Below are positions 9,331 to 16,940 of a DNA stretch of 64,000 nucleotides, in pieces. Under the pieces are notes generated by a model that was not told the DNA's origin, ran no database searches, and saw only the letters and a program-made list of their open reading frames with translations. The DNA is from JAJDAT01 sp964344185. Lineage in GTDB: Bacteria; Nitrospinota; Nitrospinia; Nitrospinales; JAJDAT01. Every line of letters begins with the position of its first letter. Position 1 is the first letter of the stretch. A program made the position numbers and the translations under genes. The DNA lies in assembly GCA_964344185.1 (NCBI GenBank), contig CAYFMN010000007.1, positions 62,001 through 126,000 of the forward strand, read 5' to 3'.

Positions 9331-9570
9331 ATGGAATATTCCAAGCCTAAATATTGCATTGGGCAATTAATTCATCACAAGCTATTTAACTACAGGGGAA
9401 TTATCCTTTGGGTTGACCCCTGTTTTAAGGGAAGTGAGGAATGGTACCAAACAATGGCTCGTACACGTCCCCCTAAAGACAAGCCTTGGTACCATGTAAA
9501 AGGCCATGACAACAGGAGAACATACGTTGCCGAATGCAATTTGGAAGCTGATTTAACTTACCTCAATTAA
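9331..9570 (+). CDS. HspQ/YccV-like domain protein
   Basis: From the ATG at 9331 the product is 79 residues and matches the HspQ (YccV, hemimethylated-DNA-binding) small beta-barrel family. Visible features are KYCIGQLIHHKLFNYRGII, VDP, the variable linker, and WYHVKGHDNRRTYVAECNLE. In enterobacteria HspQ is a specificity factor of Lon protease. The DNA-binding label is historical, so the exact role here is unproven. The further in-frame TTG at 9289 adds a poorly conserved extension and was rejected. No strong ribosome site is visible. Confidence 0.8.
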   Translation: MEYSKPKYCIGQLIHHKLFNYRGIILWVDPCFKGSEEWYQTMARTRPPKDKPWYHVKGHDNRRTYVAECNLEADLTYLN

Positions 9571-9741
9571 GGTATCCCTAGTCAAAACTTTCTTTTTATC
9601 GCCAAACTCTCTTATTTACTCCTAAATACGTTTAAAATTAAATTTTATTTTGTTCAATTTTTCGTTTTAAAGGCAACTTCCATTTCTACTCATGCTAGAA
9701 TAAGATTGTTAACTTTACATATATTTTTTCGGCTCCATGGC

Positions 9742-10314
9742 ATGGATGAAAACGAATTATTCGATCTAATTAAAGACTTGGAATTCTTTAAAGAATTTAA
9801 AGAAAGCGAAATAAAAACGCTAGGAAAGTTTAAAAATAATATTATCCATTTCACAAAAGGGGAACGTGTTATTGCCGAAGGGGAAATTGGCCAAGAGCTT
9901 TATGTGTTACTACAAGGCGAAATAGCCATCACCAAAAACTCCGCTCCAGACAAAGAATTAAATAAATTAACTCCAGGAGCTTTATTCGGAGAAGTGCCGT
10001 TAATTTCGGGCTCTCCAAGATTAACTAACGCAGTAGCTAAAAACAAAATACTGGTATTAAAAATGGACCAGTTTTTTTGTAACGCGTTGCCTACTGAAGT
10101 TCTCAATCGATTTTTCAAAAATTTACTCAACGTCTTGATTGGCAGACTAAATGAAATGAACACCTCTATGGCTGAGGTTAAAACTGAATTTGATCAGTTC
10201 ATAACGGCCTACGATCATGTTCGAGAAGGCATTGATCAAATCGTATCAAAATCCAAAGATTTAAAAATGATCCAAAACCTATCATATGAATATTTTAATA
10301 AATTAAGAAAATAA
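9742..10314 (+). CDS. Cyclic-nucleotide-binding-domain protein
   Basis: The 190-residue protein (from MDENELFDLIKDLEFF) has a cNMP-binding beta-roll at about residues 12-130. Motifs include FTKGERVIAEGEIGQELYVL, the phosphate-cassette-like region LTPGALFGEVPLISGSPRLT and a closing LKMDQFF helix. After this comes a helical tail of about 60 residues (LNEMNTSMAEVKTEFDQF) without a Crp-type helix-turn-helix, so it is unlikely to bind DNA itself. The cassette has GEVPLI where Crp has GELGL; whether it binds cAMP, c-di-GMP or nothing is open. An upstream TTG at 9706 is the alternative start. Confidence 0.8.
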   Translation: MDENELFDLIKDLEFFKEFKESEIKTLGKFKNNIIHFTKGERVIAEGEIGQELYVLLQGEIAITKNSAPDKELNKLTPGALFGEVPLISGSPRLTNAVAKNKILVLKMDQFFCNALPTEVLNRFFKNLLNVLIGRLNEMNTSMAEVKTEFDQFITAYDHVREGIDQIVSKSKDLKMIQNLSYEYFNKLRK

Positions 10315-10494
10315 TATGCCTAAGCTTATTAAAACCTGGAAACAAGACGTCTAGCCCACACTCCCTCTAATATACTGCCAACCCCATAATATTTCTTAAT
10401 AACGTTTTTGGTTTATAATCCTTTTCTTTATCTAGTACCCTATAACAATGTTAACCAAAGTTTAATTTTAGAAATAACTCTAAAGGTTGTTTGA

Positions 10495-11022
10495 ATGGAA
10501 TCTGAAACTGAAAAAACCAACCAATCTTCACCGACAAAATATAAAGAGATCGCCAAAGAAGACTTATTAAACGTTCTTGAATCTCATAAACTTTGGCTCG
10601 AATCTTCCGCGACTGAAGGAAAGCAAGCTGATTTATCCGAAACTCACCTTAAGGGAGCCGCTATTGTTGGGGCTTCTCTGCAAAACGCCATCTTTAAAAA
10701 AGCTTACCTCTATGGAGCTTATCTAAAAAGGTCTAATCTAAAGGAAGCTAATCTATCGGAAGCAAATTTAAGAGGGGCTAACCTGCGCTGGTCGGATTTA
10801 CAAGGAGCCAACTTAACGGCCGCTAATTTGACTCGAGCGGATATTATGAAGGCGGATCTGCGTAATGCAGACCTAACAAACGTTCAAAACTTATCTTGCG
10901 AACAATTGGCCTCCGCTTTCATTGACAAATCAACCAAACTACCAGACTATATTGATATTTCCTGGTTATCCGATACAGAATACGAATGCAAAAAAGTATC
11001 GCTTAAACAGAAAAAAGAATAG
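10495..11022 (+). CDS. Pentapeptide-repeat protein A
   Basis: The 175-residue protein has a charged N-terminal 40 residues and then about 16 pentapeptide units A(D/N)LxX at about residues 43-128 (for example LKEANLSEANLRGANL), which fold as a right-handed quadrilateral beta-helix. After the helix comes a cap, IDKSTKLPDYIDISWLS, ending in ECKK. This cap is repeated in the next gene, so the two are paralogs. Pentapeptide proteins can mimic DNA or serve as scaffolds; no specific partner is evident. A 31-base gap separates it from the second copy. Confidence 0.85.
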   Translation: MESETEKTNQSSPTKYKEIAKEDLLNVLESHKLWLESSATEGKQADLSETHLKGAAIVGASLQNAIFKKAYLYGAYLKRSNLKEANLSEANLRGANLRWSDLQGANLTAANLTRADIMKADLRNADLTNVQNLSCEQLASAFIDKSTKLPDYIDISWLSDTEYECKKVSLKQKKE

Positions 11023-11053
11023 CTGCATTCCTAAAACGTTTTAAGGGAAAAAC

Positions 11054-12010
11054 TTGGAAGACTGGGAAAAAGAATTAAGAGCTAAGGCTAAATCTTATAG
11101 TATTCCTCTACAAGAAAAAGATTATAATTTGCGTCAGGCGATCCTTCTAAAAGTAGATATATCAACCGCTAATCTACAGGGAGCCGATTTAAGAAAAGCC
11201 AGCATCCCGGGCGCAAACTTTTCAGGAAAAGATTTAAGTGGAATTAATTTATTTCAAGCGGCGTTATTAGGAGTCAACTTGCGTAAAGCTAATTTACAAA
11301 ACTCCAATCTGGAAGGGGCTGACTTTAAAGGAGCTTATTTAAAGGGTCGAAATCTATCAACCTCCGATCTCAGTTTTGCGGACCTCAGTTCCGCCAATTT
11401 AAAAAACGCTGATTTAACAAAAGCGAACCTTCAAAACGCGAATTTAAAAAACGCCGATCTGACCGGAGCGATGTTAAAAAAAGTCGATTTTAGCGAAGCG
11501 AACTTAACTGGCGCTGATTTTTCCGATTCCGAATTAAATCAAGCTAATTTTTCAAAAGCCATTATCAAAGGCGCTAAGTTTAATAATGCCGACTTAAGAG
11601 GAGTCAATTTTTCAGATGTAGATCTTCAAGAAATCGACCTCTCTGGCGCTAATTTGCGGAAGATAGATTTATCAAAAAAAGATTTAAGGAAAACCAACTT
11701 TAGCGAAACTGATTTGAGAAAAACAAATCTAAGGGATTGCGATCTTCGCGAAGCTAATTTCTTTAAAGCCGACCTCCGAGGAGCTTTTTTGAACGACTCA
11801 AACTTAGAAGAAGCTTATCTCTCCTCCGCTTTTTTACAAGGAACCATTTTAGATAGGACTAATCTTAAAAAAGCCGTATTAAGATATGTTGTAAATTTAA
11901 CGGGCGAACAAATTCAATCAGCGCGCATTGACAAACTAACCAAAATCCCATCCTACCTTGAGGTTCTTTGGGTCTCGGAAGAAACTTTTCAATGTAAGAA
12001 CCGAGATTAA
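11054..12010 (+). CDS. Pentapeptide-repeat protein B
   Basis: This 318-residue paralog of the preceding gene has about 45 pentapeptide units between about residues 28 and 280 (NLQNANLKNADLTGAML and similar). The C-terminal cap IDKLTKIPSYLEVLWVS ending in QCK matches the cap of the neighbour. It starts at TTG with AAGGGAAAAAC upstream; no ATG is available near the N terminus. The N-terminal segment WEKELRAKAKSYSIPLQEKD is charged, and no signal peptide or membrane segment is seen. The next gene starts six bases downstream, so the run is likely one operon. Confidence 0.85.
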   Translation: MEDWEKELRAKAKSYSIPLQEKDYNLRQAILLKVDISTANLQGADLRKASIPGANFSGKDLSGINLFQAALLGVNLRKANLQNSNLEGADFKGAYLKGRNLSTSDLSFADLSSANLKNADLTKANLQNANLKNADLTGAMLKKVDFSEANLTGADFSDSELNQANFSKAIIKGAKFNNADLRGVNFSDVDLQEIDLSGANLRKIDLSKKDLRKTNFSETDLRKTNLRDCDLREANFFKADLRGAFLNDSNLEEAYLSSAFLQGTILDRTNLKKAVLRYVVNLTGEQIQSARIDKLTKIPSYLEVLWVSEETFQCKNRD

Positions 12011-12016
12011 AGTTTA

Positions 12017-12355
12017 ATGGAAATTAAAATAGCAATTTTATTAATAGGAGCGTTCCTATTAACTTGCTATTTAATTTTTATTAATCGCCGAGAAAAATCT
12101 ACAGTTGAACGACAAAATCCTCAAACCTCTTTCCAAAAGCTTGTCCCAAAAACTCCTGAAATAGAATTCAATCAAAAGGAGTTTGATTCCGCATTGGAAA
12201 AAAGAAAATTCGAGATCTTTCGGGAAATTTTGAGAAGAGACCATATTGCCCAACAGAAAAGACAAATAAATAAAGCCACTTGTTTGCGTGAAATACTTGA
12301 AAAACTATTAGGTTTGCAAGGAGCCGCTATGGAAAACAAAAATCGAAATTTATGA
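12017..12355 (+). CDS. Membrane-anchored protein, N-terminal part of an apparently frameshifted gene
   Basis: The 112-residue frame has an N-terminal membrane helix (IAILLIGAFLLTCYLIFI) followed by a charged helical segment. Its last ten codons overlap a second open frame, shifted by +1, that continues to 12560. That second frame has no ATG, GTG or TTG, and its stop overlaps the next start as ATGA. The simplest reading is one gene of about 180 codons, broken by one extra base in the A runs around 12333-12342 or read through by a +1 shift. No family is recognised. Confidence 0.55.
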   Translation: MEIKIAILLIGAFLLTCYLIFINRREKSTVERQNPQTSFQKLVPKTPEIEFNQKEFDSALEKRKFEIFREILRRDHIAQQKRQINKATCLREILEKLLGLQGAAMENKNRNL

Positions 12356-12560
12356 AAAAATTAAACAAGACATTTTAAGCAGAGATTTAAAAACTATTGA
12401 AGAACCCAAAGAGTCAGATATTTGGATACTCAGCATATATCCAGATAGTTTTTGGCAATGGATAAAAACAAATAAAACAGATCTAGAAACTCCGCTAAAA
12501 ATAATCGGAAAGGGCCTTCCTTCATTTGACCAAGTTAGTGAAACTCATCATAACTTATGA
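12312..12560 (+). pseudogene. Downstream frame of the frameshifted membrane-anchored gene
   Basis: This frame is open from just after a TAG at 12309-12311 to TGA at 12558-12560. It encodes a sensible hydrophilic sequence (KIEIYEKIKQDIL, then SDIWILSIYPDSFWQWIK and KIIGKGLPSFDQVS) but has no usual start codon. Its stop overlaps the ATG of the next gene by four bases, the usual sign of translational coupling. It is best read as the C-terminal half of the gene beginning at 12017, either after a sequencing or mutational frameshift or by programmed +1 shifting. Confidence 0.55.
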
Positions 12561-12931
12561 AAATCGAATTTAAGTTTTCTAAAGAAAATGAAATAAAAAA
12601 ACGCGAAGCTACCGATATTATTGCGGTTTGTTTTACAGGGAATTATGAAGCAAACTACTGCGACATAAAAAAAACACATTTAGACCAAGGACTTATAGAA
12701 ATAGGTTTTCATTATATAATTGAGTGGGATGGGAAAATTTTTATGGGGCGCCATGCTAACCAAATGGGCAATTTGTCGCCGGAATTGGATTCAAGAACTC
12801 TCTATGTCTGTGTTATTGGAGAACAAGACGAGATGGAAATGGAACAAAGTATCTCTTACCAAATGCTCATGGAAAAACTGAGCAAAGATTTTCCTGAATG
12901 CCAGGAGATAAAATATTTTGATTTAAGTTAA
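12557..12931 (+). CDS. Amidase_2/PGRP-fold protein lacking zinc ligands
   Basis: The 124-residue protein resembles T7-lysozyme-type N-acetylmuramoyl-L-alanine amidases. IGFHYIIEWDGKIFMGR corresponds to the GYHF-I-x-x-DG-x-x-x-GR core, and RTLYVCVIGEQDE to the S-I-G-V-C-L-V-G-G strand. The first zinc histidine (VHC in T7 lysozyme) is replaced by Cys (AVCFTGN), the second is missing (GNLS in place of GSHA), and the C-terminal histidine/lysine/cysteine zinc site is absent. It is therefore probably not an amidase and may bind peptidoglycan or a protein. It starts inside the stop of the preceding frame (ATGA). Confidence 0.6.
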   Translation: MKIEFKFSKENEIKKREATDIIAVCFTGNYEANYCDIKKTHLDQGLIEIGFHYIIEWDGKIFMGRHANQMGNLSPELDSRTLYVCVIGEQDEMEMEQSISYQMLMEKLSKDFPECQEIKYFDLS

Positions 12932-12973
12932 GGCTATTTTCAAAAAGACAACGGATCAAAAGCTAAAATAACT

Positions 12974-14791
12974 TTAAACCATTCCAACGGGACTTTGGTA
13001 AGATTCTCTGCGTTGGTCGGGTTTAACGTAAAGCTGGGTGAGATTATTGGTTTTAAACTTATCGATATAAAGGAAAATATATTCACGGACACAGGTTCTA
13101 AGGTCCCATTTAGGGTCGTGGTTTCGTTCAAATTCTTCGAATACTTCCAAAGCTTCGGAAATCCCTAAACCGCCTTCTGCGGTAAAATAGTAATCCAAAG
13201 CTAAATCCCATTCCGGATTTTTATAGAAATTTACTTTGTATTTTTCCGGTTCCATAGCAACGGGACTGAATCGGCCCAACACAAATGTCATAAAACCAAC
13301 CGAATGGATATTCTGTTTATTTTCTTCCAAAAACTTTTTGCTGTCGCCCGCTTCTTCTAAAGTCTCTCCAGGAAACCCAAAAAAGCCCATGCAATGGTTC
13401 CAAATTCCAAATTTAGCGGACATTCTTAAGTTTGTCCTTATGGCGTCCAAGTTTGTCGCTTTATCCATTAAATTTAAAACGCGTTCGTTGCCGGACTCAT
13501 AACCAAAATGCAAATACCTACAACCCGATTCTGCCGCATCCCGCCAAACTTCATCATCCAAAAGAGTTTCCTCAAACCTCATATGAGTGGTCCACGATAT
13601 ATTCAGTTTTTCTTCTATAAGTCTTTTGGATAATTTTCTAAATAGCGCTGGGGGATACGATTCGTCCGTAAAGTGGAAATGACGATTGCCATATTTTTCC
13701 TTTAAGAATCGGATTTCATCAATTGCCATTTCAATCTGCTTGGTTCGAAATCCTTCTACATAACCTTGGAAATGGTCACAAAAAGTGCATCGCCCCCAAT
13801 AACAGCCACGGGTAGCCAAATAAGGCAGGATCAATTCTGGAATAAAATATTTATCTAACGGCAAGCCATCAAAGTCTGGAGGCGGTAATTTTGCCATGTC
13901 TTCCGCGCATACTTTTTCATTTGCCTTAATAGTGTCTATACCTTCTCTATAAATCAAATTTGGTAATGATGATAGATCTTTTTCGCCTTTTTCAATTGAG
14001 TTTACTAACTCTAGAAAAGCATTTTCCCCCTCATAGACAATGGCAGAGTCATATAGTTTAAAAATTTCCTTATTTTTTACTAACTCATCTCTCAAACGAG
14101 TAACAATGTTACCGCCAATACAAATATGAATATCGGGAAATTGTTCTTTAATTAATTTACAAAAAGTAAATGTTGGGATCAGCTGCTTTTGTTGAACAAT
14201 GGAAATACCAACAACGCCTGGCGTATTTGCTTTTAATTCCGGTTCGACCAAAAATTTGTAAACGTCCCGATATACATTTATTTGATCATCATCTAAGGCT
14301 TCTAAAATTTCTGAAGACATAAACGGCTTATAGACGATATCGGTTTCAATCGGCGGGAAGCAAATTTGGGCTGGATAATATCCAAGCGATATCACCGCCA
14401 TAACTTCATGAAGAGAGTTATTTGCCCATTCCAACTTATCGATATCGTAAAAATCCTGACTCCTAAGAATAGCCTTAGCTTTTTCCGCTTTTTGAATTAA
14501 CTCCTTAAAAAACTCTTCGGTGCAAATAGAAAGTTGGGCTTTTAATTCGCTTTCTTCTTCGTCCAGAGTTTGAACTTCTTCCAGCCTTTGTAAATGCCGG
14601 AGTTCAAAAGCAATACGCTTTTGAACATGACGCAAAAACATTTCCCCGAACATCATGTCGTACATTTCGACATTGATGTCCATTTGAGTTACATCATGAC
14701 CGGCGGGCCTTAATACGGAAGTCAAAGCCGGCAAACTCAAATAGGGTTCCGATGGCAACCAATCTGGCGGAAATAAAAGCGTGACTTTCAT
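12974..14791 (-). CDS. B12-binding radical SAM protein (second of a tandem pair)
   Basis: The 605-residue protein has an N-terminal cobalamin-binding-type Rossmann region (start MKVTLLFPPDW, and GVVGISIV near 192 with CIGGNIV near 224), interrupted by a helical insert of about 100 residues. The radical SAM barrel begins at about residue 320. Its 4Fe-4S cysteines are 330, 335 and 338 in ATRGCYWGRCTFCDH, a C-x4-C-x2-C spacing also seen in other B12-type enzymes. The DxHxxG base-off motif is not evident. The reaction is unknown; class members methylate or rearrange unreactive carbons. It follows its paralog by 37 bases. Confidence 0.85.
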   Translation of the reverse strand: MKVTLLFPPDWLPSEPYLSLPALTSVLRPAGHDVTQMDINVEMYDMMFGEMFLRHVQKRIAFELRHLQRLEEVQTLDEEESELKAQLSICTEEFFKELIQKAEKAKAILRSQDFYDIDKLEWANNSLHEVMAVISLGYYPAQICFPPIETDIVYKPFMSSEILEALDDDQINVYRDVYKFLVEPELKANTPGVVGISIVQQKQLIPTFTFCKLIKEQFPDIHICIGGNIVTRLRDELVKNKEIFKLYDSAIVYEGENAFLELVNSIEKGEKDLSSLPNLIYREGIDTIKANEKVCAEDMAKLPPPDFDGLPLDKYFIPELILPYLATRGCYWGRCTFCDHFQGYVEGFRTKQIEMAIDEIRFLKEKYGNRHFHFTDESYPPALFRKLSKRLIEEKLNISWTTHMRFEETLLDDEVWRDAAESGCRYLHFGYESGNERVLNLMDKATNLDAIRTNLRMSAKFGIWNHCMGFFGFPGETLEEAGDSKKFLEENKQNIHSVGFMTFVLGRFSPVAMEPEKYKVNFYKNPEWDLALDYYFTAEGGLGISEALEVFEEFERNHDPKWDLRTCVREYIFLYIDKFKTNNLTQLYVKPDQRRESYQSPVGMV

Positions 14792-14828
14792 GATTTATTC
14801 CTTGGTAAAAGGAGAACGTTTTGGCGAC

Positions 14829-16631
14829 TTATGCTTTGCACAATATTTTTTCGTCCTCTCCCAAACTTGGTTTATTGCCCGATAATGCGTCTTTACCATA
14901 ACGATCAAGATACAGTAAAAAATGTTCTCTAGGCATTACTCCCCAGAGTTTAATGCTCTCAAACGCTTCTTCGGCCATTTTTATACATTTATTATTCAAT
15001 TCTATAGCCTCTTGCCGAGACATACCGACATTTATTTCAAAATCCAAATTCATTGCTAAATCAGAGTCTGGATCATTTATGATCTTTGTAATGGAATATT
15101 TCTCCGGGTATTGGAAAACACTAGAATCTCGATTTAAGAGAAAAACTCCAGGACCGAAGGAATGAATATTATCAATGTTATCTTTTAGAAAATTGATAGT
15201 ATCCATAGCTTCTTCGCGCGTTTCCGTAGGGAAACCAAAAAACAAAAATGTATGGTTCCAAATACCGGCTTCACTGCTCTTTCTTAACGAATCGCGTTCA
15301 ATTTCCTGGTTGGCTCCTTTATCAATCAGAGATAGAACTCTATCGTTGGCGCTTTCCATACCGAACATCAGAAAAATGAAGCCAGCTTCTTTCATTTTTC
15401 GAAACAACTCTTCATCCATAACTTTTTCAAATTTTAATAAAGCTAATGCCTTTAGGTCAAACCCTTGCTCTAAAATCTCATCAGATACATCGTTTAGAGA
15501 ATGGGGCGAAACCGCTTCATCTGAAAAAGTAAAATATTTAGTTTTATATTTTTCAGATAACATTTTCAGCTCGGAAACCATCTGCTTCGTTTTTTGTTTT
15601 CCATAACGATGTCCGTACACATAACTGTGCGTACAAAAAGTACATTTTCCCCAATAACACCCCCTACTTTGCAATACTGGCAAAATAGGATACGGAGACA
15701 AATATTTCCCCATTGGCAACCCTTCAAAAGTTGGCGATGGTAATTCTTCAAACCGGAGTTCAACGCGATCCTTATTAAATCGAACTAACCCATTATCTAA
15801 ATAAATCAAATTTGGAGCCGTATCTAATGGGTCGTTATTTTTTAATCGAGTCAAAAGTTGATTTAGAGGTTCTTCGCCTTCAAAAGTAATTATTGAATGG
15901 CAAAAATCATCAAAAAATTCGGGTTGTTTTTCTAATTGTCCACCTGCGACGCTAAAAATAGGACCGCCTAATACGACATGAAGATGTGGATATTTTTGCT
16001 TTAACATTCGGGCAAGGGTTAACCCTGGAATTATTTGAGAAATTCCAATAATAGAAATTCCAACAACATCGTACTCTTCCCACTTTTCCGTCCCTAACAA
16101 GAATTTATCATATAACCAGATAAAGGGATTCGTTTCGTCGTCTTTAGCGGCAATTCTAGCTCTTCTGGAGGATTCTTCAGCCCTCGTGCCGCTCTCAAAA
16201 GTAGACAAACTCAAAATAGAAGGGGCGTATGCATCTGACACCAGTTTTAAGGCAGATTTTATTACCATATCCGCCTGTTGGTAGATATCAAAGTTAAAAA
16301 ACAAGTCAGGCGTTCGCATAACTTTTTTTGCTTCTTCTACCTGAGAAATGATCTGTCCTGAAAACTTTTTGCCCGTGGCCAAAACATCCATTAAAGATTT
16401 ATCTTTAAATGAAAGCGACGGTTTAGCCCGAATTAAATCGATCTTTTTATCAAGACGACCAACCGCTTCGTCCAATACTGACTTTGACAGAAACAAGTCG
16501 TATGACTCGATATTAAAATCTCTTTGTTTTACTTCCCATCCTTTAGATCTTAAATACGAAGTCAAATACGGCGTACTTAAGTACGGCTGAGATGGATACC
16601 ATTGACAAGGAAATATTAAAAGCGTTTTCAT
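14829..16631 (-). CDS. B12-binding radical SAM protein (first of a tandem pair)
   Basis: This 600-residue paralog of the downstream gene shares the layout and the opening motif (MKTLLIFPCQWYPSQPYLST against the neighbour's PPDWLPSEPYLSL). The cobalamin-domain strands VVGISIIG and VVLGGPIF are present. Cluster cysteines are 325, 330 and 333 in QSRGCYWGKCTFC, again C-x4-C-x2-C. Downstream are ESANDRVLSLIDKGAN and NHTFLFFGFPTETREEA, typical barrel strands of such enzymes. No substrate can be deduced. The two genes are probably co-transcribed from the region 16632-16800. Alternative roles include lipid or RiPP methylation, but nothing nearby decides it. Confidence 0.85.
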   Translation of the reverse strand: MKTLLIFPCQWYPSQPYLSTPYLTSYLRSKGWEVKQRDFNIESYDLFLSKSVLDEAVGRLDKKIDLIRAKPSLSFKDKSLMDVLATGKKFSGQIISQVEEAKKVMRTPDLFFNFDIYQQADMVIKSALKLVSDAYAPSILSLSTFESGTRAEESSRRARIAAKDDETNPFIWLYDKFLLGTEKWEEYDVVGISIIGISQIIPGLTLARMLKQKYPHLHVVLGGPIFSVAGGQLEKQPEFFDDFCHSIITFEGEEPLNQLLTRLKNNDPLDTAPNLIYLDNGLVRFNKDRVELRFEELPSPTFEGLPMGKYLSPYPILPVLQSRGCYWGKCTFCTHSYVYGHRYGKQKTKQMVSELKMLSEKYKTKYFTFSDEAVSPHSLNDVSDEILEQGFDLKALALLKFEKVMDEELFRKMKEAGFIFLMFGMESANDRVLSLIDKGANQEIERDSLRKSSEAGIWNHTFLFFGFPTETREEAMDTINFLKDNIDNIHSFGPGVFLLNRDSSVFQYPEKYSITKIINDPDSDLAMNLDFEINVGMSRQEAIELNNKCIKMAEEAFESIKLWGVMPREHFLLYLDRYGKDALSGNKPSLGEDEKILCKA

Positions 16632-16802
16632 GATGATTTATAATAGCATTTTTCAACCTATAACCCAAAATTGCAGCCCTCGAACCATGCCTAAAAAACC
16701 TTACTTTGAATAAATCGAATGAAGCAATCGCTTTTACTTTTTGTTTACAATCCCTATATCTAAATGGCTCAAAACATAATTTTAATAATAATTAAATTTC
16801 AA

Positions 16803-16830
16803 TTGACATCAAAAACCGTCGCCGTATAAT
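16803..16830 (+). promoter_or_regulatory. Consensus sigma-70 promoter for the NHL gene
   Basis: TTGACA at 16803-16808 and TATAAT at 16825-16830 are separated by 16 bases. Both boxes match consensus exactly. The expected transcription start is near 16837, giving a leader of about 100 bases that includes a hairpin GCGCAT/ATGCGT (16861-16866 with 16885-16890). Confidence 0.8.
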
Positions 16831-16940
16831 CAAAAACTTATCCAAATTTTATATGATTTTGCGCATGTTACCTTTTAAATCAAAATGCGTACTGAGTAAG
16901 GAAAACAATATTAGTTAAGTCCATTTAGAAGAGGTCAATA

